Part shown: one piece after another, positions 32,843 through 41,133 of the stretch
Numbering within the stretch: position 1 is the first letter of the stretch
How the letters are laid out: each line of letters begins with the position of its first letter
NCBI RefSeq assembly: GCF_004791695.1
Contig: NZ_SRSO01000036.1
Span: forward strand, 1 to 44,447
Direction: 5' to 3'
From: Flavivirga rizhaonensis
Lineage (GTDB): Bacteria > Bacteroidota > Bacteroidia > Flavobacteriales > Flavobacteriaceae
DNA: 44,447 bases
Position numbers and translations under genes: made by a program
The notes under the pieces: generated by a model
The model's input: the letters and a program-made list of their open reading frames with translations, nothing else
Database searches by the model: none
What the model was told of the DNA's origin: nothing

Positions 32843-32902
32843 ATAAAATTATTGTTTTTCGATAATTTTTGTATATTTGTTATCGTTAAACAATAATTTT
32901 AT
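32843..32902 (+). promoter_or_regulatory. Promoter embedded in a 60-bp dyad, upstream of DUF2975 gene
   Basis: A TTG box (32852-32854), 17-bp spacer and TATATTTG (32872-32879) form a strong promoter. The promoter lies between and within 23-bp inverted arms, 32843-32865 and 32880-32902, which pair at 21 of 23 positions with a 14-bp spacer that carries the -7 box. Arms contain ATAAAATTATTGTTT and its complement. This is the geometry of an operator that controls the promoter. Confidence 0.7.
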
Positions 32903-32911
32903 AAATATATA

Positions 32912-33436
32912 ATGAAAGACAATACAAATATTTTAACTATTATGACTTGGGTTATTTTGCTGTCTTTAGCTTCCATTTTGCTTAATGATATTAGAGAATT
33001 TGATTTTAACCAGTTTAAAGAATTTCAAAGTTGGGCAAAATTTGCAGATAAAAATGAATCTTGGTTTACTTCAAAAAATGCGATACAATGGAGTTATTAT
33101 GTGATTAGTGCTGGTTTATTTATTTGGAGAGGCTATCTTATTTATGGTTTTTCTTATTTTTTATCAATTCTAAAAGAGATAGAAAATGGGGATTACTTTA
33201 GTAATAATAATATAAAGTATTTCAAAAAGATAGGGAATATCTTTATTTGGTATACGATTAGTGTTCTTGTTTTAAGATTTCTTCTGGCATCCATAGGAAA
33301 ATCTTCGTTCAATTTTTTTAATGAACTTAAAGCCGAATTTACTTTTTTAATCCCAGCTGGATTAGCTTTTTATATCCTCGCAGAGATATTCAAACAAGCT
33401 AAGAAAACACAAGAAGAAAACGATCTAACCATATAG
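32912..33436 (+). CDS. DUF2975 membrane protein (1)
   Basis: 174 residues with four predicted membrane helices (ILTIMTWVILLSLASILL, YYVISAGLFIWRGYLIYGFS, IFIWYTISVLVLRFLLA, FTFLIPAGLAFYILAEIF) and the DUF2975 phrase LKEIENGDYFSNNNIKYFKKIGN. Its end, EENDLTI, is followed by stop, two bases and an ATG. Its paralog at 35462 ends the same way and is followed by the XRE regulator. Here the XRE partner is missing and a DoxX-like gene takes its place. It has a strong dyad-bound promoter. Confidence 0.75.
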   Translation: MKDNTNILTIMTWVILLSLASILLNDIREFDFNQFKEFQSWAKFADKNESWFTSKNAIQWSYYVISAGLFIWRGYLIYGFSYFLSILKEIENGDYFSNNNIKYFKKIGNIFIWYTISVLVLRFLLASIGKSSFNFFNELKAEFTFLIPAGLAFYILAEIFKQAKKTQEENDLTI

Positions 33437-33438
33437 TC

Positions 33439-34656
33439 ATGGAACTTATTAAAAAAATAGGATTTAGGCTAATTTTTGTCTATTTCATCACTTATGTATT
33501 ATTATTCATCACTTCACCTTGGTTAGAATCTATTTTAAATGGGTTCTCATTACATGTTTTAGATTGGGGTAACGACATTGAATTTAAAAGTACAGGAAGT
33601 GGCGACAGAAAATTTGATTTTGTACGCTTATGGTTCAATGTATTATTAACGCTAATAATAACATCTATTTGGAGTCTTTTAGACCAAAAAAGAGAAACTT
33701 ATGATAAGCTACATTATGGATTTCTTGTTTTTATAAGGTTCATGTTATTTGTTATCATGCAATTGTACGGAATGGCAAAGGTGTTTAAAGTACAATTTAC
33801 GTCGCATAGCTATGAAAAATTGATACAACCTATTGGAGAATTATCGCCCATGGGGTTAGCATGGACATTCATGGGGCATTCTTTTATGTATAACATCTTT
33901 CTAGGCTTTGCTGAGGTGTTAGGTGGTCTTTTATTGCTTTCTAAAAGAACTACAACTTTAGGAAGCTTAATTATACTAGGCGTTATGAGTAATGTTTTAG
34001 TCATGAATTTAACATATGATATTCCTGTAAAACTATTCTCTACTCATATTATATTGATGTCATTGATTTTGCTGATGTCTGATAGAAAAAGACTGATTGA
34101 TTTTTTTATAAGAAACAGAAACGTTGAAAAAAATGAGCTTTATACGCCTTTAAAGAAAAATAAATTCAGAACGTTTATTTCTGTCTTTAAGAAGGGTGTT
34201 GGGGTACTCATTTTAGTAGTTGTTGTAGCGCAATGTTTTTTAAAAATAGATGTTAGAGGACTGCTAACAGATAAATCGATGCTTCATGGTGTTTGGGAGG
34301 TAGAGTCTTTTCAGAAAAATAAGCAATTACTTCCACCACTTTTAACAGATGCTACAAGATGGCGCTATTTTATTATTGATGAAAAAAGAAAAGCTGTTGT
34401 TAAAAAAATGACGGATGATTTGGAACGCTTTAAAATGAATGTGGATGTAGACAAACAACAAATGATGCTATCAAATGAAAACGATTCTACACTTCAAGTT
34501 TTGTCTTTTAAATTTCAGAATAAAGTGAGATTAAAAATGCAAGGCATTATTTATGGCGATACGTTAAATATACTCTTGAATAAGAAATCTGACGATGATT
34601 TTAAGTTAATAAGTAGAAAATTTCAGTGGATTACTGAAAAGCCTTATCAATATTAA
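33439..34656 (+). CDS. DoxX-like membrane protein
   Basis: 405 residues. The N-terminal ~230 residues hold several membrane helices (LIFVYFITYVLLFIT, FNVLLTLIITSIWSLL, FIRFMLFVIMQLYGMAKVF, FMYNIFLGFAEVLGGLLLLS, LIILGVMSNVLVMNLTYD). The YGMAKVF and GFAEVLGGLLLL segments resemble the DoxX/DoxX-like fold. The C-terminal ~150 residues, after a last helix (GVGVLILVVVVAQCFLKI), form a soluble beta domain (HGVWEVESFQKNKQLLPP) of unknown role. Starts two bases after DUF2975 (1) and 9 bp before the CPBP gene: an operon. Confidence 0.65.
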   Translation: MELIKKIGFRLIFVYFITYVLLFITSPWLESILNGFSLHVLDWGNDIEFKSTGSGDRKFDFVRLWFNVLLTLIITSIWSLLDQKRETYDKLHYGFLVFIRFMLFVIMQLYGMAKVFKVQFTSHSYEKLIQPIGELSPMGLAWTFMGHSFMYNIFLGFAEVLGGLLLLSKRTTTLGSLIILGVMSNVLVMNLTYDIPVKLFSTHIILMSLILLMSDRKRLIDFFIRNRNVEKNELYTPLKKNKFRTFISVFKKGVGVLILVVVVAQCFLKIDVRGLLTDKSMLHGVWEVESFQKNKQLLPPLLTDATRWRYFIIDEKRKAVVKKMTDDLERFKMNVDVDKQQMMLSNENDSTLQVLSFKFQNKVRLKMQGIIYGDTLNILLNKKSDDDFKLISRKFQWITEKPYQY

Positions 34657-34665
34657 TAAAGCGTT

Positions 34666-35355
34666 ATGATTTTAAAAGAAAAAACTACTCAAATTAACTT
34701 TAAAAGTTATGCCTTGGATATATTCATTTATCTATCTATACTTTTTTTAGTTAGAGAAATTAATGTATTTGGGCACTTGGGTAGTGTTATTTTGGGTTCG
34801 ATTATGGCACTAATAGTGGCAAACTGGAGAATGAAAAAGCGCGATGTGTCTTGGAAAGATTTAGGCCTCCGTAAACCAGAAAATATTAAAAAGCAATTAT
34901 GGGTTGGTGTATCAATTATAGTGGCTGTTTTAGTGATGGCAATTATGACAAAAGTCCTAAAAAATTATTTCCCTGATGTTTTTCCTACAAATGAAAACAC
35001 AGATAATAAGTTTGCCTATTTAAAAGGAAATTTATTATTATTCTTTTCAATTATTTTTTTCATTTGGATTGAATCTATGCTTGAAGAATTAATTGATAGA
35101 GGATTTTTAATGAATTGGTTGGAGGGTTTGCTTTTTAATTCATCATTCAAAATAGGTCTGGCCATAACCATTCAAGCTGTATTATTTGGTTTTAGACATT
35201 CTTATGATTTATCAGAAATATCCATAACAACAGGGCTAATTGGTTTGTTTATGGGAATTGGGTATTATGCTTCAGGTCGTAATCTATGGGTGTTAATTAT
35301 TGTGCATTGCATTCTTAATACCTATTCAATAGGATATCTCACATTTTTAAAATAA
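34666..35355 (+). CDS. CPBP-family intramembrane metalloprotease
   Basis: 229 residues, about six membrane helices. All three conserved CPBP motifs are present: EELIDRGFL (Glu140, Glu141, Arg145), FGFRHS with His178, and HCILN with His214 and Asn218. CPBP/Abi proteases cleave prenylated or other membrane proteins, and in bacteria some act in bacteriocin self-immunity. No bacteriocin gene is visible. It follows the DoxX-like gene after 9 bp, then a 106-bp gap. Confidence 0.85.
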   Translation: MILKEKTTQINFKSYALDIFIYLSILFLVREINVFGHLGSVILGSIMALIVANWRMKKRDVSWKDLGLRKPENIKKQLWVGVSIIVAVLVMAIMTKVLKNYFPDVFPTNENTDNKFAYLKGNLLLFFSIIFFIWIESMLEELIDRGFLMNWLEGLLFNSSFKIGLAITIQAVLFGFRHSYDLSEISITTGLIGLFMGIGYYASGRNLWVLIIVHCILNTYSIGYLTFLK

Positions 35356-35461
35356 CCCTGAAATAATATGGCATTAAACTAAAGATTTTAATAAAAGCTA
35401 GTTTTGGTAAAACCGTTAATTTAGCAAATAAATACTCCTAATACTTTAAAGGATCTTAATC

Positions 35462-35932
35462 ATGAAAAACATAAATCTTTTATATAAACTTCTACTTTTT
35501 ATCAATATTTTATTTTTGATACTATTATTAGTCTTAATAGTAATTTTAGTCATTCCAGATTTTTTGTATCAAAAACCGCATGATGATAAAGTGTTGGGGA
35601 TATTTAACCATTTGGTCATATTTTGTCGCGGATTACTTTTGTTTATGGGCCTGTTTAAAATTCAACAAGCATTAAAAGCTATTATAAAGTATGGTTTTTA
35701 TAACAAGGTAAGTGAGGTTAGATTTAAAAAGGGAGGGCTTTTTCTTATTCTTTTTGGCGTGATAGGTTTTATATTTAATATCATAATCAAAAGTGAGTTA
35801 GAGTTGAATGTATTTATAACCAACTTTGTTCAATACTTTTTTGTTTTATTAGTAGGTTTAGGGCTTTTTGTTTTTTCAGACTTTATAAAAAGCGGTACAA
35901 TTCTAAAGGAAGAAAACGATTTAACCATATAA
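35462..35932 (+). CDS. DUF2975 membrane protein (2)
   Basis: 156 residues, four predicted membrane helices (LLLFINILFLILLLVLIVILVI, FNHLVIFCRGLLLFMGLF, GLFLILFGVIGFIFNIII, FVQYFFVLLVGLGLFVFSDF). Ends KEENDLTI like the paralog at 32912. The stop is two bases before the XRE gene ATG, the usual DUF2975-XRE pair. DUF2975 proteins may act as membrane partners of the small XRE regulator; not demonstrated. Confidence 0.75.
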   Translation: MKNINLLYKLLLFINILFLILLLVLIVILVIPDFLYQKPHDDKVLGIFNHLVIFCRGLLLFMGLFKIQQALKAIIKYGFYNKVSEVRFKKGGLFLILFGVIGFIFNIIIKSELELNVFITNFVQYFFVLLVGLGLFVFSDFIKSGTILKEENDLTI

Positions 35933-35934
35933 CC

Positions 35935-36141
35935 ATGCCAATTATTGTAAATCTTGATAGGATACTTGCCGAGCGTAAAATGAAAAGCAAAGAGTTGGCT
36001 GAAATTATAGGTATAACGACAGCAAATCTTTCTATTTTAAAATCAGGCAAAGCAAAAGCAGTGCGCTTTTCAACTTTAGAAGCCATTTGTAAGGCTTTAG
36101 ATTGTCAGCCTGCTGATATTTTAGAGTATGTCGAAGATTGA
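35935..36141 (+). CDS. XRE-family (HTH_26/YozG-like) transcription regulator
   Basis: 68 residues, almost all one helix-turn-helix: NLDRILAERKMKSKELAEII, ITTANLSILKSGKAKAVRF and LEAICKALDCQPADILEYVE. This is the standard YozG-like protein that pairs with DUF2975. It probably controls its own operon; the dyad at 32843-32902 upstream of the sister DUF2975 gene is a candidate site. Two bases after the DUF2975 (2) stop. Confidence 0.9.
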   Translation: MPIIVNLDRILAERKMKSKELAEIIGITTANLSILKSGKAKAVRFSTLEAICKALDCQPADILEYVED

Positions 36142-36194
36142 TTTAGTATTAAAACATGTATTTTTGAAATATAAATCCTAATTATTAATTTATT

Positions 36195-36650
36195 ATGAAA
36201 ACGTTTTTCTTTCTTTTATTATTTACTGTTACTTGTATTAGTTTTGCGCAGAATAACTATATCGTAAAAACGGAAGATGGAAGACGCGTCTTACTTAAAG
36301 CTGATTTTACCTGGGAGTATATTGATGCTGAAAAACCAAAACCTATAACGGATACTTCTCCAGCAAATACTTCAAAGCCAAAGGAAAATAAAGGCTGTAA
36401 TTTAGTTGAGGATTTTACGGAACCTAAGTTGAATAAAAAAATTCAAACTCAATTAAAAAGAGGCAGAGCAACGATTGCTCATGTAAAAAAGAAAGTTGCT
36501 AAAGATTATAACTGTAAAATTGCAGATGTTTTATTAATATCGGTTTCAGAACAAAAGGAGAAAGCTGTTTATCACTTTTGTGCTAATGGTACCAAAACAA
36601 CTTACAAACGTATTGGTAATTCTATAATAAAGAAGGATAAGTTCTTTTAG
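36195..36650 (+). CDS. Exported DUF3157-like protein
   Basis: 151 residues with a signal peptide (hydrophobic stretch ending ISFAQ). The start of the mature part, YIVKTEDGRRVLLKADFTWEY, fits the DUF3157 pattern of a repeated 'EDGR+VLL+dDgTW' strand. A short Pro/Thr/Lys linker and a C-terminal basic domain with three Cys (CNLVEDF, DYNCKIADV, FCANGT) follow. Function unknown. Confidence 0.55.
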   Translation: MKTFFFLLLFTVTCISFAQNNYIVKTEDGRRVLLKADFTWEYIDAEKPKPITDTSPANTSKPKENKGCNLVEDFTEPKLNKKIQTQLKRGRATIAHVKKKVAKDYNCKIADVLLISVSEQKEKAVYHFCANGTKTTYKRIGNSIIKKDKFF

Positions 36651-36763
36651 AGATTAAATATATTCTTTCATCTTTTTCTTTATAACTATATTTTTCTTAC
36701 GACTCCTAATGTTTATTATTTATAGTATTTAAAAAAACAGGGAAATCCTGTATATTTACTAGC

Positions 36764-38020
36764 ATGTACGCCTTAGTAGATTGTAATAACTTTTATGCGT
36801 CTTGTGAGCGCGCTTTTAACCCTAATTTACGCAACAAACCCATTGCTATTTTAAGTAATAATGATGGCTGTGTTATTTCGCGAAGTGATGAAGCCAAAGC
36901 ATTAAATCTCCCTATGGGGGCTCCTATTTTTAAATGGGAAGCATTTTGTAAAGCGAATAATATTCAAGTATTTTCTTCTAACTACCCACTATATGGAGAT
37001 ATGAGTAGTCGGGTAATGACCATATTAGAGCAGTTTACTCCAAATGTGGAAGTGTATAGTATAGATGAAGCATTTGTACAATTTAGAGGCTTTGAAGGTT
37101 ATGATTTTGAAGACTATGGGAACCAAATTAGACAGCGTATTTTAAAATGGACTGGAATTCCTACTTGTGTGGGGATTGCACCAACAAAAGCGCTTTCTAA
37201 AGTAGCAAATAAAATAGCTCGTAAATTTCCAAACGAAACCAAAGGCGTTTATGTGATTGATTCTGGAGAAAAGCGGATTAAAGCTTTAAAATGGATAACA
37301 CTTGAAAATGTTTGGGGAATTGGACGTGGGTTGCAAAAACGATTAAAAATAAAAGGATGCAAAACGGCATTGGATTTTGTTCAGTTGCCAGATGAATGGG
37401 TACGTAAGAATTTTTCAATTACTGAATGGAAGCTAAAAAAAGACTTAGAAGGTATTTCTAAGTTGAAATTGGATGAATTTCAAATAAAAAAAGCGATTGC
37501 CACGACTAGAAGTTTTGAATATACCTTCTCTGATATTGAGAATATTAAAGAGCGAATTTCGACATTTGCAACAAGTTGTGCTGAAAAATTACGTAAGCAA
37601 GGATCGAGTTGCCATATGATTTATGTAACCTTAAGTAGTGACAGGCATAAAAAAAAATTAGAGCAACATAGAGTAAGCAAAGTAATTAGTCTGCCATATC
37701 CAACAGATTCTAGTTTAATAATTAGTCAGCAAGCAGTTCAGGCAGTTACATATATTTTTAAAGCAGGAATAAAGTACAAACGTGCAGGAGTTGTAGTTAC
37801 AGGTTTAGTGCCAACAGGCAATCAGCAATTACAAATGTTTGATAATGAAAATCCTAAACATAAACCTTTAATGCATACTATAGATAAGTTAAATGCGAAG
37901 TATGAGAACTATAAAATAAAATTTGGAAATCAAGATTTAAAGCGCACATGGAAAATGCGTCAGGAACGATTATCACCAAGGTATACAACTAATATTAATG
38001 ATGTTATTAAGGTGAAATAA
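36764..38020 (+). CDS. umuC: UmuC, Y-family translesion DNA polymerase
   Basis: 418 residues, full length. ALVDCNNFYASCERAF carries the first metal-binding Asp; YSIDEAF carries the second acidic pair; then GIAPTKALSKVANKIARK, a palm/thumb with NVWGIGRGLQKRLK and KRAGVVVTGLVP, as in UmuC/DinP-like polymerases of Bacteroidota. It bypasses DNA lesions with UmuD'. The start codon follows a TATATTTA box after 5 bp. Normally umuD lies immediately upstream; here umuD is 3.1 kb downstream with two GH82-like genes between. Confidence 0.95.
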   Translation: MYALVDCNNFYASCERAFNPNLRNKPIAILSNNDGCVISRSDEAKALNLPMGAPIFKWEAFCKANNIQVFSSNYPLYGDMSSRVMTILEQFTPNVEVYSIDEAFVQFRGFEGYDFEDYGNQIRQRILKWTGIPTCVGIAPTKALSKVANKIARKFPNETKGVYVIDSGEKRIKALKWITLENVWGIGRGLQKRLKIKGCKTALDFVQLPDEWVRKNFSITEWKLKKDLEGISKLKLDEFQIKKAIATTRSFEYTFSDIENIKERISTFATSCAEKLRKQGSSCHMIYVTLSSDRHKKKLEQHRVSKVISLPYPTDSSLIISQQAVQAVTYIFKAGIKYKRAGVVVTGLVPTGNQQLQMFDNENPKHKPLMHTIDKLNAKYENYKIKFGNQDLKRTWKMRQERLSPRYTTNINDVIKVK

Positions 38021-38127
38021 CATATTATAATACTTGTTTTTTACGCTAACCTACATTTATTTTACGCATACATACGTATTCCATTTAATATAGAACGTAT
38101 TTTGTAAATAATCATTATAAATAAAAG

Positions 38128-39408
38128 ATGATGAAAAATAAAGTATTATTTTTTGTAGTATTTAGTTTATTGGTAACCATTACAGGTGTTGCCCAAATTC
38201 AAGAAAAAAATATTTCAGATATAGAAGTCTCTAGCCCTAGACCTTACAGGTATGAGGGTGCAGGCTATAACGAAGTAGCTATTGATAAACTGCCTATATT
38301 TAAATTAAAAAAAGGAGGGAATTCAGAAGAACTAAACAAACTCATAGCCGAAGTGTCAAAAAAAGGGGGAGGTGTTATAAAAATACCTTCTGGCGCATAC
38401 AATTTTATGCAAATATTATTAAAATCCAACGTGCATATACGTATTGCAAAGAACACAGTTATAGAATTTCCCGAAAATTCAGGAAACAAGAAAGGAGAGA
38501 AATCAATCATTATGATTGGCCGTTTGGCCAATGAAGGGCGTATAAAAAATGTAAGTATCGTTGGAGAGGGCTCATTAACTAATCGTCCTAAATTTATTTT
38601 AAGGCAGGTAGATATAAAGCACCGTAGAGTATTTAGTATTGGCAGTGTAGAAAACTTACTTATAGAAAACTTTACTATAGAAGATAATGAAACTAAAGGC
38701 TCTGCCATAGCTTTTAATTTACAAAGAAAGGGCGATAGTAAAGCGTATAGAGCTAAAGGTGCTACTGTAGCGAATATATCTATGACAGGTATAGAACATG
38801 GGTATGCTTTGGTACAGAACAATGTGGGAGAAAACATACTTCTTAAAAACTTGATATGTGAAAACGGTGTAACTTGCCGCGTGGAAACACATTCAGCCAG
38901 ACCGTTTAATGTGGGCATAGATAACATTGTCATTCAAAATATAGTGAATAAACATGGTAAAGCTGCTGTTTTATTACAACCACATTCTGTAGTTAATGGA
39001 CGCGTTATAGTTGAAGGTGTTAAATCCATAGGTAGCGTATGGACTGTTTTTCTTAAAGAAGGCTTTGTTGCTAAAGATTCTAAACGAAGAGAAAACGGGG
39101 TGTTTATAGGCTCTAAGATTAGTGGTATATCAATGGTATATAGTAATACTAAAGCGGTTCTTTCTCGAAGAAATGTTAAAAATGTTCCTGATGCGCTCAA
39201 ACAATTTATTTCCGAAGAAGACAGAAATATTAAAAAATTTAAAGTAATAGATCCCTCAATAATAGAAAAAGGCGTCCCTGGACCATCTATAGCACCTGTT
39301 TTTTCTAATGTGAAAACATATAGTGTTGAATTACCCAATGCAGATGAAATTAGAGTGTCTGGTGAAGATGTACACTTAAGAAAAGTAAAGTTTTTTAGAA
39401 TAGACTAG
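38128..39408 (+). CDS. GH82-like (iota-carrageenase family) protein A
   Basis: 426 residues with a signal peptide ending TGVAQ. A right-handed beta-helix reads PSGAYNFMQILLKSNVHIRI, NLLIENFTIEDN, GYALVQNNVGENILLKNL, CRVETHSARPF, GKAAVLLQPHSVVNGRV and WTVFLKEGFV. From memory, these align in order with iota-carrageenase CgiA of Alteromonas fortis (SNVHIR, NFTIDDN, GYGLIQ, NILFRNL, RMETDN, AAVMFGPH, GFV). Q230, E253 and H286 match its Q222, E245 and H281. The position of its Asp247 is His255 here. It is probably a secreted enzyme acting on a sulfated algal galactan or a relative. Paralog of 39563-40858. Confidence 0.75.
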   Translation: MMKNKVLFFVVFSLLVTITGVAQIQEKNISDIEVSSPRPYRYEGAGYNEVAIDKLPIFKLKKGGNSEELNKLIAEVSKKGGGVIKIPSGAYNFMQILLKSNVHIRIAKNTVIEFPENSGNKKGEKSIIMIGRLANEGRIKNVSIVGEGSLTNRPKFILRQVDIKHRRVFSIGSVENLLIENFTIEDNETKGSAIAFNLQRKGDSKAYRAKGATVANISMTGIEHGYALVQNNVGENILLKNLICENGVTCRVETHSARPFNVGIDNIVIQNIVNKHGKAAVLLQPHSVVNGRVIVEGVKSIGSVWTVFLKEGFVAKDSKRRENGVFIGSKISGISMVYSNTKAVLSRRNVKNVPDALKQFISEEDRNIKKFKVIDPSIIEKGVPGPSIAPVFSNVKTYSVELPNADEIRVSGEDVHLRKVKFFRID

Positions 39409-39495
39409 ATTAACAAAGGTGTTATTAATGTAGTTAGATCTTTAGTCGCTTTATAACTAATAAATCACCTATTATGCAGGAAAATAAAAAACAAA

Positions 39496-39587
39496 TAGTA
39501 GTCTGCAATAATTTTTATCTGTTGCAAACACGCTTATAACCTTAATTTACATAACCAAACCATTGACAATTTTGAACAATAATAATT
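39496..39587 (+). pseudogene. umuC: Relic of the umuC 5' end
   Basis: About 91 bases align with codons 4-35 of umuC (36774-36867): TAGTAG, TGCAATAATTTTTAT, ACGCTTATAACCTTAATTTA and ACCAAACCATTG, in the same order with small indels, roughly three quarters identical by eye. It contains frameshifts and no usable frame. Its right end runs into the coding start of GH82-like protein B. Confidence 0.8.
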
Positions 39588-40858
39588 TCACCCTTACTTC
39601 AGCAAAGATAATTGTATGTACAATATTTAGTTTGTTTGCGATAACAACAAATATAGCGCAAAGTGAAGTTCGGGATATTTCAGATATAGAGGTGTCAAGC
39701 CCTAAACCTTACAGAAGTGAAGGTGCTGGTTACAATGAGATAAATATTGATGATTTGCCAGTGTTTAAATTTAAAAAAGGAGGAAGCTCCGATAGGCTAA
39801 ATGCACTTATTATAAAGGTTTCTAACAAAGGAGGAGGCGTTATTCAAATTCCGGCAGATACTTATGAGTTTTTCCAAATAGAGGTAAAATCAAATGTGCA
39901 TTTGCGTATTGCAAAAAATACCATTATAAAGTTCCCTTTATCATCTACGAGAACTAAAGGTGAGAAATCTTTTTTTATGATAGGAAGGTTAGAAGATGAG
40001 GGGCGAATTAAAAATGTAAGTATAGTTGGAGAGGGAAATGCTCAAAATCGGCCTAAATTTATTTTAAGACAAATAGATTTAAAACACCGTAGAGTGTTTA
40101 GTATGGGAAGCGTTCATAATTTATTAATTGAGAACTTTACTATAGATGATGAGCTTACTTTTGGGTCTTCAATTGCATTTAATTTACAGAAAAATGGCGA
40201 TAATAATTCGTATAGAGCTAAAGATGTTACTGTAACCAATGTGTCTATGACAGGAGCAGATCAAGGCTATGGCTTAGCACAAACCAATGTAGGAGAAAAT
40301 ATTTTACTTAAAAATTTAGTTTGCGAAGGAGGAATGACCTGCCGTATCGAGGCGCATACAGGAAGAAAGTATAATGTAGGACTTGACAATATTGTGATAC
40401 AAAATGTATTAAGTAAGAGTGGGAAAGCCGCAGTATTATTACAACCACATTCTGTAATTAATGGACGCGTTTTAGTTGATGGGGCAAAATCCATTGGTAG
40501 TGCATGGGTTGTGTTTTTAAAAGAAGGGTTTGTTGCTAAAGAATCTAAACGAAGAGCAAGAGGAGAATTCCGTGATTCAAAAATGAGTAATTTATCAATG
40601 GAATATAGTAATAGTACGGCAGTGCTATCTCAAAAAAATATTAAATATGTACCAAAAGAACTTAAGAAATTTTTAGGAAAAAAAGTTGAAAAAGATAATA
40701 AGAAGAAAGAGTCAGAAGTAGGCGTTCACGGACCATCGGTAGCTCCTATTTTTTATAATTTGAAATCGTACACCGTTGAATTACCTACTGAAGATGAAAT
40801 TAAAGTTTCAGGAGAAGATATAGATCTAAGAAAACAAAAGATTTTAGTGATAAAATAG
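39563..40858 (+). CDS. GH82-like (iota-carrageenase family) protein B
   Basis: 431 residues if started at TTG 39563; TTG 39572 is an alternative, and no ATG lies before the hydrophobic signal segment (AKIIVCTIFSLFAITTNIAQ). From residue 39 it parallels protein A (ISDIEVSSPKPYRSEGAGYN, KSNVHLRIAKNT, NLLIENFTIDDE, GYGLAQTNVGENILLKNL, CRIEAHTG, VLLQPHSVINGRV). Catalytic positions Q240, E263 and H296 are kept; the Asp position is His265. The first residues (MTILNNNN) come from the umuC relic upstream. It is probably a duplicate of A that diverged. Ends before a hairpin terminator. Confidence 0.7.
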   Translation: MTILNNNNFTLTSAKIIVCTIFSLFAITTNIAQSEVRDISDIEVSSPKPYRSEGAGYNEINIDDLPVFKFKKGGSSDRLNALIIKVSNKGGGVIQIPADTYEFFQIEVKSNVHLRIAKNTIIKFPLSSTRTKGEKSFFMIGRLEDEGRIKNVSIVGEGNAQNRPKFILRQIDLKHRRVFSMGSVHNLLIENFTIDDELTFGSSIAFNLQKNGDNNSYRAKDVTVTNVSMTGADQGYGLAQTNVGENILLKNLVCEGGMTCRIEAHTGRKYNVGLDNIVIQNVLSKSGKAAVLLQPHSVINGRVLVDGAKSIGSAWVVFLKEGFVAKESKRRARGEFRDSKMSNLSMEYSNSTAVLSQKNIKYVPKELKKFLGKKVEKDNKKKESEVGVHGPSVAPIFYNLKSYTVELPTEDEIKVSGEDIDLRKQKILVIK

Positions 40859-40885
40859 ATAGACTAAGATTTAAAAATGGGCCTA

Positions 40886-40918
40886 AAATCCGATTGTATA
40901 ATCATAGCAATCGGATTT
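40886..40918 (+). terminator. Terminator after GH82-like gene B
   Basis: AAATCCGATTG (40886-40896) pairs perfectly with CAATCGGATTT (40908-40918), 11-base loop, T-rich after. Confidence 0.8.
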
Positions 40919-41133
40919 GGATTTTGTTGTATAAATATGTAATTTATTTCTGTTTAATTTTGAAATTGGGCATTAATAAATTGAAATATTTTTAATAGAT
41001 CACTCTAAAAATATACCTACAAAAGAAATAAATTATATGTACTATTTCCAAGTTAAAATGGGATTACTAACAAATAGTGCGTAATCTTTATTAACTTTAA
41101 TGCCAAAGTGTCTTTAATAGTAAATTCTTTAAA

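Noticed and set aside
32763..32900. BirA operator for biotin control
   Set aside because: The palindrome and the dyad present do not match the TTGTnAACC…GGTTnACAA layout.
38265..38933. 222-residue minus-strand frame and similar long frames opposite GH82 genes, atpD, flotillin and porZ
   Set aside because: Shadows of strongly supported genes; their translations show no family pattern.
40919..41133. LexA/SOS box upstream of umuD
   Set aside because: No convincing palindrome of known SOS type was seen; AT-rich matches are expected by chance.
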